The notes beneath the pieces are model-generated. The model worked only from the letters and a program-made list of their open reading frames with translations, ran no database searches and had not been told where the DNA came from. Shown here one piece after another: positions 9,221-17,612 of a stretch of DNA of 64,000 nucleotides (the stretch's first letter is position 1; each line of letters begins with the position of its first letter). The stretch comes from Flavobacterium frigoris (GTDB taxonomy: Bacteria; Bacteroidota; Bacteroidia; Flavobacteriales; Flavobacteriaceae). The stretch is from NCBI RefSeq assembly GCF_900111075.1, contig NZ_FOFZ01000001.1, positions 62,001 to 126,000 of the forward strand, in the 5' to 3' direction. The position numbers were made by a program, and so were the translations under genes.

Positions 9221-9828
9221 AAAACACTTTTAGATATTGAAAACGGGCCTAGAAAAGAGCATTTTCATTTTTTTAGAAAATTTGAAGAACCTTTTTTTGG
9301 AGCTACCGTAGAAATCGATTGTACCAAAGCATATGAAAAAGCCAAAGAATTAGATTCCTCTTTTTTTATATACTATTTACACAAAACTTTGATCGCTGTT
9401 AATCAATTGGAATCATTTCGCTAAAGGATTGATGACAACCAAATTTACATTTACGGTCCAGTAGATGGCTCAGCGACAATTGGACGTGAAGATGGTAGTG
9501 TTGGTTTTTCACTTATCGAATACAATACAGATTTCGATATTTTCAAAACAACTGCTTTAGCAGAGATTAAACGCGTTCAAAATACTTCTGGTCTTTTTAC
9601 TCGCCCTTTTGATACTGATAATGTAATTCATTTCTCTGCAATTCCGTGGTTGAATTTTACTTCACTTTGCCATGCAAGATGTTATACTTTTCCAGACAGT
9701 TGCCCAAAAATTTCTTTTGGTAAAATGATGATCGATGACAGCGGAAAAAGAACAATGTCCATGGCATAATGGATGGTATGCATCTGAGTCAGTTTGTAGA
9801 TTATTTTCAAGGCATTATGAATCTATAG
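9221..9828 (+). pseudogene. Chloramphenicol acetyltransferase-like pseudogene
   Basis: The translation closely follows type-A chloramphenicol acetyltransferases: LLDIEN-PRKEHFHFFRKFEEPF, GATVEIDCT, YGPVDGSATIGREDGSVGFS, then FTRPFDTDNVIHFSAIPW. The catalytic HxxxDG motif survives as HGIMDG (His codon 9760-9762). Three lesions are visible: the expected ATG before KTLLDIEN is TTC (9218-9220); a TAA at 9422-9424 replaces the Tyr expected in FRYRI; and the reading frame changes between about 9745 and 9760, so the C-terminal part (MDGMHLSQFVDYFQG) is in another frame. It ends at TAG 9826-9828. It cannot make a full protein now; the family transfers acetyl from acetyl-CoA to chloramphenicol or related acceptors. 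Confidence 0.85.
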
Positions 9829-9868
9829 TAGTGTCTTTTTTTTGTAACTTTACAATAAACACTATGTT

Positions 9869-10381
9869 ATGCTATCTAAGACTATCGAATCCGCACTAAA
9901 CAATCAGGTTCTTATTGAAGCTGATTCTTCTCAAATTTATCTTTCCATGGCCTCTTGGGCCGAAACTCATGGTTTGGAAGGGATTTCTATGTTTATGTAT
10001 GCACAATCAGACGAGGAACGTATGCACATGCTTAAAATGATGAAATTCATAAACGAACGTGGTGGTCACGCCCGAGTTTCTGAATTAAAAGCACCGAAAG
10101 CAAGTCATGGAACTTTCAAAGAAATGTTTCAAGAGCTCTATGACCACGAAGTTTTCGTTTCTAATTCAATAAATGAACTGGTGCACAAAGCACTTACTGA
10201 AAAAGATTATGCGACACACAACTTTTTGCAATGGTATGTTGCTGAGCAAGTCGAAGAAGAATCACAAGCAAAAGTTATTTTAGACAAAATAAAACTCATC
10301 GGCGATGATAAAGGCGGACTGTATTTGTTTGATAGAGATATGCAGCAAATGGCTTCTAACAGCGGTACATCCACTAAATAA
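9869..10381 (+). CDS. ftn: Ferritin (non-heme iron storage)
   Basis: A 170-residue four-helix-bundle ferritin that oxidises Fe(II) and stores iron in a 24-mer shell in the cytoplasm. The ferroxidase ligands are visible: Glu18 in EADSSQIYLSM, then the EER..H set (DEERMHMLKM, about residues 48-58) and the C-terminal EEQ..E helix (YVAEQVEEESQA, about 123-134). Length is typical of bacterial FtnA. It starts 40 bp after the CAT pseudogene. The upstream sequence shows TAGTGT and ACACTA as an inverted pair (about 9827-9872) that could be regulatory, but this is weak. Confidence 0.95.
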   Translation: MLSKTIESALNNQVLIEADSSQIYLSMASWAETHGLEGISMFMYAQSDEERMHMLKMMKFINERGGHARVSELKAPKASHGTFKEMFQELYDHEVFVSNSINELVHKALTEKDYATHNFLQWYVAEQVEEESQAKVILDKIKLIGDDKGGLYLFDRDMQQMASNSGTSTK

Positions 10382-10448
10382 ATGCACCTTAGATACAGTG
10401 ATATAATAAAAACAAACTGTCAGTATCTTGGTTTAAATTCTTTACAAA

Positions 10449-10613
10449 TTGGGAAAGAAGGATAAAAAGAAAGAAAAGAAAAAGGAAGAAAAAAAGCTCC
10501 TTAAAATTGGAAAGTCTGACAAAGGCTTGAAGTCAAGCTGTTGTGAAAAATATAAAAAAGGAGAAGACAAAAGATGCAAACGTTGTCCGCGATTTGATTT
10601 ACCTAATGACTAA
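10449..10613 (+). CDS. Small Lys-rich protein with CC and CxxC (54 aa)
   Basis: Short ORF from a TTG codon at 10449: MGKKDKKKEKKKEEKKLLKI as the N-terminal Lys/Glu tail, then a compact C-terminal piece with SSCCEKYKKGEDKRCKRCPR and ending FDLPND. The four cysteines (CC ... CKRC) within 20 residues look like a metal site, and the C-terminal pattern is one I have seen in unnamed small proteins of Bacteroidota. An in-frame stop at 10434-10436 limits the upstream extent; there is no ATG, so the TTG start is an inference. No neighbour suggests a function. Confidence 0.55.
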   Translation: MGKKDKKKEKKKEEKKLLKIGKSDKGLKSSCCEKYKKGEDKRCKRCPRFDLPND

Positions 10614-10652
10614 CTAAGACAACGAAAAGTTTTAACATTGCACACTAAATAA

Positions 10653-10693
10653 AAGTCCCGGCATGCGTTTTTTATAAACGTATGCCGGGACTT
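10653..10693. terminator. Bidirectional hairpin terminator
   Basis: AAGTCCCGGCATGCGTTT pairs with AACGTATGCCGGGACTT (one mismatch) around a short loop. It lies between convergent genes (small ORF on plus, ssb on minus), with a T-run on the minus strand side. Confidence 0.85.
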
Positions 10694-10712
10694 CTTATTA
10701 ATCCACATAAGG

Positions 10713-11045
10713 TTACTTTCCTAATAAAAGTACCTCAGTGACAACTACTTCCGTAACATAGCGTTTTTCGCCGTTTTTGTCATCATAGCTTCTGTGTGTT
10801 AACTTCCCTTCTATCGCAATTTCTTTACCCTTAGTAACAAATTTTTCAATGATATCAGCCGTTTTCCCCCAGGCAATTAAACGATGCCATTGTGTTTCTT
10901 CTACTTTTTCTCCTTTGTCATTTTTGTAGCTCTCATTAGTAGCTAATGTAAAATTGGCTAGTTTCTTTCCTCCATCAAAAGTTTTGATTTCTGGGTCGTT
11001 TCCTAGATGTCCGATCAACTGTACTTTGTTTCTTAATGCATTCAT
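10713..11045 (-). CDS. ssb: Single-stranded DNA-binding protein, short form
   Basis: A 110-residue OB-fold SSB (MNALRNKVQLIGHLGNDPEI..., with WHRLIAWGKTADII and IAIEGKLTHRSY). It covers the DNA-binding core only and ends at VTEVLLLGK: the flexible linker and acidic tail (DDDIPF-type) that recruit repair proteins in the main replicative SSB are absent. Flavobacteria often have such a second, tail-less SSB. That implies it binds ssDNA but does not recruit partners in the usual way (inference). Monocistronic, facing the small Cys-rich ORF across a shared terminator. Confidence 0.92.
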   Translation of the reverse strand: MNALRNKVQLIGHLGNDPEIKTFDGGKKLANFTLATNESYKNDKGEKVEETQWHRLIAWGKTADIIEKFVTKGKEIAIEGKLTHRSYDDKNGEKRYVTEVVVTEVLLLGK

Positions 11046-11262
11046 GGCGTGTAAAATTTAATTGTTTTAATCTGAACTCATTTCAGATTTTTTTTGTGGT
11101 TTATAATATTGAAATCCTTGTTGTTTGATTTCGACATTGCAAAGATTATACGATTAGCAAAATTTATTCGGTTAGTATTCAATTACTTTCGGTTGTAAAT
11201 ATTTGTAAACGTTTCCAAACGGATAATATATTTCTTATCTTGCCAAAAATTAAAAACAATTT

Positions 11263-12789
11263 ATGCCTGCAACTATTAAATCAATTGAGTTACGTAACCT
11301 ACAAATTGAAGACTATAAAGAACTAAAAAAATCCATGATTCAATCTTATCCAGAAATGGCCGAATCATTTTGGAAAGAAGATCAAATCGAACTGTTATTA
11401 CAAAAATTCCCCGAAGGACAACTGGTAATCGTAGTAGATGGAATCGTAGTTGGTTCAGCCCTATCCTTATTAGTTACAGAAGATTTCGCTTTTAAAACAC
11501 GTTCTTATAAAGCCATTACTGGTAATTTCTCGTTTTCCACCCACAATCCTGAAGGAGAAGTTCTATATGGAATTGATGTTTTTATTAATCCTCAATACCG
11601 TGGACTTCGATTGGGTCGCCGTTTATATGACGTTAGAAAAGAATTATGCGAGCAATTAAATCTTAAATCCATCATCTTTGCGGGAAGAATTCCCAATTAC
11701 GGAAAATTTAAAGATGAAATTACTCCTAAAATCTATATTGAAAAAGTAAAGAAAAAAGAAATTTACGATCCTGTTTTATCGTTTCAGTTAAGCAATGATT
11801 TCCATGAACTTCGTGTTCTTAAAAATTATTTAGAAGGCGATACAGAATCCTTAGAATATGCTGTTTTATTAGAATGGAATAATATTTACTATGATGATAG
11901 TCCAAAATTAATTAATACTACAAAAAGTGTAGTACGACTAGGGTTAATTCAATGGCAAATGCGTTCATTATCTGATTTAGATGCTCTTTTTGACCAAGCC
12001 GAATTTTTTATTGACACTGTTTCTGGTTACGGAAGTGATTTTGCTTTGTTTCCAGAATTTTTTACCGCCCCATTAATGGCGGATTTTAATCATCTATCTG
12101 AAGCAGAAGCGATCAGAGAATTGGCAAAACATACCGAAGCAGTTAAATTAAAATTTCAGGAATTTGCCATTTCCTATAACATCAATATCATCACGGGAAG
12201 TATGCCTTTTATCGAAAACGAACACGTATACAACGTAGGTTTTCTTTGCAAACGCGATGGTACAAACGAAATGTACCGTAAAATTCACATTACACCTAAC
12301 GAAGTTTTTCATTGGGGAATTACAGGCGGAGACACTATACAGACCTTTGATACCGATTGTGGAAAAGTAGGGATTGTAATCTGTTACGACGTAGAGTTTC
12401 CAGAGCTTTCTCGTCTGATGGCAGACCAAGGCATGAATATTTTATTCGTTCCTTTCTTAACCGATACTCAAAATGGATACACTCGTGTGAAACATTGTGC
12501 TCAAGCCAGAGCAATTGAAAACGAATGTTATGTGGCTATTGCTGGTTGTGTTGGGAATTTACCAAAAGTAAACAATATGGACATTCAGTATGCACAAGCA
12601 GCTGTTTATACCCCTTCTGATTTTGCGTTTCCAAGTAATGGAATTAAAGCAGAAGCAACTCCTAATACTGAAATGACTTTAATTGTAGATGTTGATATTA
12701 ATTTACTCAAAGAATTACACGAACACGGAAGTGTAAACACGATGAAAGACAGAAGGCACGATTTATACAGTTTGAAAAAAATAAAATGA
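11263..12789 (+). CDS. GNAT acetyltransferase-nitrilase fusion
   Basis: A 508-residue cytoplasmic fusion. Residues about 5-215 form a GNAT domain (the acetyl-CoA loop is at PQYRGLRLGRRLYDVR, about 108-123); residues about 224-505 form a carbon-nitrogen hydrolase domain with a complete Glu-Lys-Cys triad: Glu265 in FPEFF, Lys340 in YRKIHITP and Cys374 in VICYDVEFPE. Nitrilase-superfamily enzymes hydrolyse amides or nitriles; the GNAT half may acetylate the same metabolite. This fusion is known across Bacteroidota, but its substrate is not established as far as I know. The stop overlaps the next start (ATGA), indicating translational coupling. Confidence 0.92.
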   Translation: MPATIKSIELRNLQIEDYKELKKSMIQSYPEMAESFWKEDQIELLLQKFPEGQLVIVVDGIVVGSALSLLVTEDFAFKTRSYKAITGNFSFSTHNPEGEVLYGIDVFINPQYRGLRLGRRLYDVRKELCEQLNLKSIIFAGRIPNYGKFKDEITPKIYIEKVKKKEIYDPVLSFQLSNDFHELRVLKNYLEGDTESLEYAVLLEWNNIYYDDSPKLINTTKSVVRLGLIQWQMRSLSDLDALFDQAEFFIDTVSGYGSDFALFPEFFTAPLMADFNHLSEAEAIRELAKHTEAVKLKFQEFAISYNINIITGSMPFIENEHVYNVGFLCKRDGTNEMYRKIHITPNEVFHWGITGGDTIQTFDTDCGKVGIVICYDVEFPELSRLMADQGMNILFVPFLTDTQNGYTRVKHCAQARAIENECYVAIAGCVGNLPKVNNMDIQYAQAAVYTPSDFAFPSNGIKAEATPNTEMTLIVDVDINLLKELHEHGSVNTMKDRRHDLYSLKKIK

Positions 12790-13136
12790 TGAAAAATTGC
12801 TTAGAATGCGATGAGAAAATTGTGGGTCGTGAGGACAAAAAGTTCTGTAGCGATGGTTGTCGCAATGCCTATAACAACAAAATCAACAAGGACAGTAATA
12901 ATTACATGCGCAACATCAATAACAAGTTGCGCAAGAATTATCGCATTCTATTAGAACTTAATCCCGAAGGAAAATCAAAAACAACCCGAGCTAAACTCTT
13001 TAGTAAGGGTTTTGATTTTGATTTTTTTACCAATATTTTAAATACTAAAACAGGAAATACCTACTATTTCCTATATGACCAAGGCTATATGTTACTAGAT
13101 AACGACTATTATATGCTAGTTAAAAAAGATATTTAA
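12786..13136 (+). CDS. Small zinc-finger-like protein (116 aa)
   Basis: Start overlaps the preceding TGA (ATGA at 12786-12789). The N-terminus has a four-cysteine motif, CLECDEKIVGREDKKFCSDG followed by C, i.e. CxxC-(13)-CxxxC, resembling a short zinc ribbon of the kind seen in DUF2116-like proteins. The rest is basic (residues 28-60, many Asn/Lys/Arg) followed by a mixed C-terminal domain. No signal peptide. Coupling to the GNAT-nitrilase gene suggests a shared transcript rather than shared chemistry. Family known in Flavobacteriaceae as uncharacterised. Confidence 0.7.
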   Translation: MMKNCLECDEKIVGREDKKFCSDGCRNAYNNKINKDSNNYMRNINNKLRKNYRILLELNPEGKSKTTRAKLFSKGFDFDFFTNILNTKTGNTYYFLYDQGYMLLDNDYYMLVKKDI

Positions 13137-13161
13137 TACCACAACCCCCAAATCCTCAAAT

Positions 13162-15702
13162 ATGAAAAAAAGTCTTTCCTCACTTTTTGCAGTTGTTTTT
13201 ATTTCAGTCATTATAGCAATCCTTTTCCTAACCATGATGCCACAGTGGACCTCAGATGACACTGTACCATTTTCTGAATTTTCAACTGAAAGGGCATTAG
13301 AAAAGATAAAAGCCATTTCGAAAGAACCACACTATGTTGGCTCTCAAAATCACGACCAGGTTGCTAATTATCTACAAAAAGAACTACAAAATTTAGGCCT
13401 TCAAACTTCTATCCAGGAAGGATATACTTTGACAGAATGGGGAAATTTAGTGAAGTCAAAAAATATTTTGGCTCGAATAAATGGGAGTTCTACTAATTCT
13501 AAGGCGCTACTATTACTTTCTCATTACGACAGCGCACCACATTCCTACTCTCATGGTGCAAGCGATGCCGGTTCTGGAGTAGCAACAATATTAGAAAGCG
13601 TTCGTGCCTTTTTGTACAGTAAAAAGCCCCATAAAAATGATATTATTATTCTGTTTTCAGATGCAGAAGAATTAGGATTAAACGGAGCGGCGCTTTTTGT
13701 GACCCAACACAACTGGGTAAAAGAGGTCGGACTAGCACTCAATTTTGAAGCCCGCGGTACTTCTGGCCCAAGTTACATGTTAATGGAAACAAATGGTGGA
13801 AATGCGGGAATGGTCAAAGAATTTGCCAAAGCAAATTCAACTTTTCCTGTATCAAATTCATTAATGTACAGTATTTATAAAATGCTACCTAATGATACTG
13901 ACTTAACCGTTTTTAGAGAACAAAAGAATATTCAAGGGTATAATTTTGCTTTTATTGACGACCATTATAATTACCATACAGCCCAAGATGACATCAAGCA
14001 TCTAAACAAAAATACCTTAGCCCATCAGGGAACCTATTTAATGCCTTTGTTAAGTTATTTTTCGAATGCTGATTTGAACACCACAAAATCCACTGAGGAT
14101 TATGTCTATTTCACCATCCCTTTTACGTTTATAAGTTATTCTTTTAGCTGGGTTTTACCAATGGTCATTCTAGCATTTGTACTCTTTCTATTTTTAGTTT
14201 TCATCGGAATTGGTAAAAAAATATTAATCGTTCAGTCCATGTTGAGAGGATTTATTCCGATTATAGGCTCCCTAATTTTTACCGGACTAATTACTTTTCT
14301 TGGTTGGAAAGGATTACTACAAATCTACCCGCAGTATAATGATCTGTTAAATGGATTTACCTATAATGGACATGCCTATATTTCTGCGTTTGTTTTACTG
14401 GCGCTAGCAACAACCCTATTTATCTATAAACTTTTCTCCTCTAAAAAAGTAGCTGTAAATCATTATGTAGCTCCTTTATTAATTTGGTTAATTCTGAATG
14501 GGCTATTGGCAATTTACTTAAAAGGCGCTGGGTTTCTAATTATTCCCGTTTATTTCGGACTATTTCTTTTTGGTTACTACATCATCACGCAAAAGAGCAA
14601 TAAAACACTAAATCTTATTTTCAGCATTCCTGCATTACTACTATTAGTTCCATTTATTCAAATGTTCCCCATAGGATTAGGGCTCAAAGTATTGTTTGGA
14701 AGTGCCATTCTTACTGTTTTGACATTTGGATTATTGTTACCTACTTTTGGTAGCTTCGCCAAAAAAGGACAGTGGTCTCTCCTATTTTTAATGATCTCCA
14801 TTGGATTTTTTGCGAAAGCACATTACGAATCCGGTTATGAAGTAGGAAAGGCAAAATCAAATAGTTTGTTGTACATCTACAATGCCGATACCGATAAGGC
14901 CAGTTGGGCGACTTATGATGTTAATCTTGATTCTTGGACCAAAGAATACTTGGGGAAAAACCCGAAACCCGCTACAGCTTTGAATCAAACCCCCATGTTC
15001 AGCAAATACAATTCTGGTTTTACTTATGCTGCCGAGGCTCCAAAAATAGCACTTCAAAAACCCACTGTCGAATTCTTAAAAGATAGTACTGCCGGAAACA
15101 AAAGGTATTTTAAACTCCGAATCTCTCCCAACCGATCAGTAAGCCGTTATGATATTTTTGCTAATGAAAAAATGGAATTCTTTAATTTAAGAGCAAATGG
15201 CGCCACTCATATCAACCAAAAAGGAACCCGATTTAACCGAAAAGGAAAGAAACTACTGAGTTATTATGTAGTGGAAAATGCGCCTTTAGAAATAGAGTTC
15301 AACATCGATACAGCATCTATTTTTGATATGGAATTGATGGAAAGCTCCTTTGACTTAATGAGAAACCCATTATTTTCGATTACAAAAAGAGCTTCCTGGA
15401 TGATGCCAACTCCTTTTGTCTTAACAGACGCTGTAGTTATCAAACAAATAATAAAACCAAGTTTGGCTAGTAGTAAAGAGACTTCAGCAATTGCAATTTC
15501 TCAATCAACAATCAATGAAACTGTACCGCAAAGCGCAAAGGCTGTTGCGAAACCAATCAAGCCAATTGTTCAAGAAAAATCAAAAAGAAAAATAATAAAA
15601 CCCGCTTCAAAAATAATTGCAGCACCCATTACCATTCCGATTTCTAAACCGGTCAAAAAAGAAAGATTAATAATTGCGAATGATACTACCAAAGTCAGAT
15701 AA
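13162..15702 (+). CDS. M28-family membrane peptidase
   Basis: An 846-residue protein with an N-terminal membrane anchor (residues about 7-27), an M28 zinc aminopeptidase domain (about 45-310), then a polytopic membrane region with roughly eight helices (about 335-575) and a periplasmic beta-rich domain (about 580-760), ending in a Lys/Pro/Ile low-complexity tail. Catalytic residues visible: His121 and Asp123 (SHYDS), Asp135 (GASDAGSG), Asp167, Glu169 and Glu170 (SDAEELG), and FEARG near 195. It probably trims peptides on the outer face of the inner membrane. The long basic tail (about 760-846) is unusual. Follows the zinc-finger-like gene by 25 bp. Confidence 0.9.
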   Translation: MKKSLSSLFAVVFISVIIAILFLTMMPQWTSDDTVPFSEFSTERALEKIKAISKEPHYVGSQNHDQVANYLQKELQNLGLQTSIQEGYTLTEWGNLVKSKNILARINGSSTNSKALLLLSHYDSAPHSYSHGASDAGSGVATILESVRAFLYSKKPHKNDIIILFSDAEELGLNGAALFVTQHNWVKEVGLALNFEARGTSGPSYMLMETNGGNAGMVKEFAKANSTFPVSNSLMYSIYKMLPNDTDLTVFREQKNIQGYNFAFIDDHYNYHTAQDDIKHLNKNTLAHQGTYLMPLLSYFSNADLNTTKSTEDYVYFTIPFTFISYSFSWVLPMVILAFVLFLFLVFIGIGKKILIVQSMLRGFIPIIGSLIFTGLITFLGWKGLLQIYPQYNDLLNGFTYNGHAYISAFVLLALATTLFIYKLFSSKKVAVNHYVAPLLIWLILNGLLAIYLKGAGFLIIPVYFGLFLFGYYIITQKSNKTLNLIFSIPALLLLVPFIQMFPIGLGLKVLFGSAILTVLTFGLLLPTFGSFAKKGQWSLLFLMISIGFFAKAHYESGYEVGKAKSNSLLYIYNADTDKASWATYDVNLDSWTKEYLGKNPKPATALNQTPMFSKYNSGFTYAAEAPKIALQKPTVEFLKDSTAGNKRYFKLRISPNRSVSRYDIFANEKMEFFNLRANGATHINQKGTRFNRKGKKLLSYYVVENAPLEIEFNIDTASIFDMELMESSFDLMRNPLFSITKRASWMMPTPFVLTDAVVIKQIIKPSLASSKETSAIAISQSTINETVPQSAKAVAKPIKPIVQEKSKRKIIKPASKIIAAPITIPISKPVKKERLIIANDTTKVR

Positions 15703-15770
15703 TTTTACTGAAATTTGTACTATCACAGATTGTGATGCTATTTAAATTTCTTTAAAAATAGATTGTCAAA

Positions 15771-16574
15771 ATGAAAAACATCAGTGTTTTGGGTTGTGGT
15801 TGGCTAGGATTCCCCTTGGCGAAAGCGATATTAGAAAAAGGGGGCCTTGTAAATGGCTCGACGACTTCTACAGATAAGGTTTCTAAATTAGAAAAGGCAG
15901 GAATTAATCCTTTCCTAATCGCACTTGAAACCGATGGTATTATTGGTGAGATCGAAGATTTCTTGAAAGACAGCTTTACTTTGATTATTGATATTCCGCC
16001 CAAATTAAGAGGAACTAACAAAGAGAATTTTGTTGATAAAATCGAAGCTTTAATTCCTTTTGTCGAAAAATCAACAATTGAAAATGTCCTTTTTATAAGT
16101 TCAACCTCAGTTTACGGGGACGATAATGATCCAGTAACCGAAGAAACTCCATTAAAACCTGATTCTGAAGGCGGAAAACAATTAGCGATAGCAGAAGGTC
16201 TTTTACGTAGCAACCATCATTTTAAAACCACCGTACTTCGTTTTGGAGGTTTGATTGGCGAAGATAGAAATCCAATTAAATTTTTAGCAGGTCGGGAGAA
16301 TCTTGACAACCCTGATTCTCCCATTAATCTAATCCATCAAGCAGACTGCATTGGCATTATTCTTAAAATTATTGAAAAGAATTCTTGGGGAGAAACCTAT
16401 AATGCGGCCTCTCCATCGCATCCTTCTCGAGAAGTATATTACACCCAAAAAGCATTGGAATTAAATGTAGCCCCGCCTAAATTCAATCACGACGAACCCT
16501 CAGTGGGAAAAATAATTTTAGCAGATAAATTAATACGTAACCTCGACTATACCTTTACCATAACAAATTTATAA
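15771..16574 (+). CDS. NAD(P)-binding Rossmann-fold protein (YeeZ-like)
   Basis: A 267-residue protein with a Rossmann dinucleotide site at the very N-terminus (ISVLGCGWLGFPLAKAILEK, GxGxxG at residues 8-13). Middle motifs include FISSTSVYGD (about 108-117) with the catalytic-type Tyr, and VLRFGGLIGEDRNP (about 155-168). It resembles extended SDR/nucleoside-diphosphate-sugar epimerase relatives such as E. coli YeeZ, whose reaction is unknown. Gap of 68 bp after the M28 gene; followed immediately by an EamA permease gene (one base between stop and GTG), suggesting co-transcription. Confidence 0.85.
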   Translation: MKNISVLGCGWLGFPLAKAILEKGGLVNGSTTSTDKVSKLEKAGINPFLIALETDGIIGEIEDFLKDSFTLIIDIPPKLRGTNKENFVDKIEALIPFVEKSTIENVLFISSTSVYGDDNDPVTEETPLKPDSEGGKQLAIAEGLLRSNHHFKTTVLRFGGLIGEDRNPIKFLAGRENLDNPDSPINLIHQADCIGIILKIIEKNSWGETYNAASPSHPSREVYYTQKALELNVAPPKFNHDEPSVGKIILADKLIRNLDYTFTITNL

Positions 16575-16575
16575 A

Positions 16576-17520
16576 GTGAGAACTAAAATAAAAGCTGCTT
16601 TTTCGACCAGAATAAATGCTATCGGATTGCCAATACTAGCGTTATGTTTTGTAAGTTTCTTTTGGGGAACTACTTGGATCGCTTCAAAAGAGGGAGTTAA
16701 GCACATGCCAGCATTACAACTAGCGGCAATCAGACAATTTATTGGAGGAATACTGTATGTTGCGTTTTTTTTGTACAAAAAAGAGGCTTGGCCTAAAGGA
16801 AAACAGTGGAAAACAATCGTCATTTTAAGCGTTCTTAATTTTGCATTGAGCAACGGACTCAGTACTTGGGGCGTAAAATACATCAGTAGTGGTTTAGGCG
16901 CGATTATAAATGCCGTTTTCCCAATATGGATTGTTATTATTAGCTTTTTCAGGGGTGAAAAATTAGCAAGACTAGCCATTTTTGGACTAATGATCAGCTT
17001 TGGTGGCGTTTGCGTTATTTTCTATGAGCATCTGACTGATTTCCTGCAACCTGATTTTAGATTCGGGATTCTTCTTTCCTTAACCGCTACGATCAGTTGG
17101 GCTTTTGGAAGTTTATATACTAAGAAAAAAGCCGCTACTTTTAATCCTTATTTTAGCCTAGGATTGCAAATGTTAATTTCAAGTCTAATGCTTTTTGCCG
17201 TCACAGGCGCAACTGGAACTGGAGTTAATATCCTATCAATTCCGGCAATTTCTTGGTGGTCGATTGCTTACTTAGTCATTATTGGCTCTGTATTAACTTT
17301 TATTGCGTTCATCTACATGCTCCAAAAACTACCAGCGGAAATAAATAGTATTTACGCCTATATCAACCCAATTGTCGCAGTACTATTAGGCGCTTTAATT
17401 TTTGGAGAATCACTTACAATGGCAATTGCAATAGGAGGTGGAATCACGATTTTTGGTTTGTATATGGTAAATCATTCGATTAGAAAAACCCGTCGATTGG
17501 CTGCGGCAAGTATAAAATAA
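16576..17520 (+). CDS. EamA/DMT-family permease
   Basis: Second DMT-superfamily transporter of the window, 314 residues with about ten membrane helices in two EamA repeats (roughly 15-150 and 165-300). The typical first-helix motif FFWGTTWIASKEG (about 33-45) is present. The start is a GTG at 16576, directly after the previous stop, preferred because the basic N-terminus (MRTKIKAAFSTR) precedes the first helix as expected. Substrate not deducible. Ends before a bidirectional terminator. Confidence 0.87.
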   Translation: MRTKIKAAFSTRINAIGLPILALCFVSFFWGTTWIASKEGVKHMPALQLAAIRQFIGGILYVAFFLYKKEAWPKGKQWKTIVILSVLNFALSNGLSTWGVKYISSGLGAIINAVFPIWIVIISFFRGEKLARLAIFGLMISFGGVCVIFYEHLTDFLQPDFRFGILLSLTATISWAFGSLYTKKKAATFNPYFSLGLQMLISSLMLFAVTGATGTGVNILSIPAISWWSIAYLVIIGSVLTFIAFIYMLQKLPAEINSIYAYINPIVAVLLGALIFGESLTMAIAIGGGITIFGLYMVNHSIRKTRRLAAASIK

Positions 17521-17560
17521 TAATTAATTTTTGGCTTTCGCCAAAGTGATATAAAACAAA

Positions 17561-17586
17561 AAATCCCAAGCGTTAACTTGGGATTT
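17561..17586. terminator. Bidirectional terminator
   Basis: AAATCCCAAG, loop CGTTAA, CTTGGGATTT: perfect 10-bp stem with A/T runs on both sides, between convergent eamA-type and M13 peptidase genes. Confidence 0.85.
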
Positions 17587-17612
17587 CTTTTTATATAAAC
17601 TGTACGACCTAT

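Noticed and set aside
12148..12429. 93-codon ORF antisense to the nitrilase domain
   Set aside because: Lies entirely within conserved catalytic sequence of the plus-strand gene; shadow.
15430..15702. Lys/Pro/Ile-rich tail of the M28 peptidase as a frameshifted end
   Set aside because: The frame stays open to a clean stop and no alternative frame continues the domain; treated as a real low-complexity tail.
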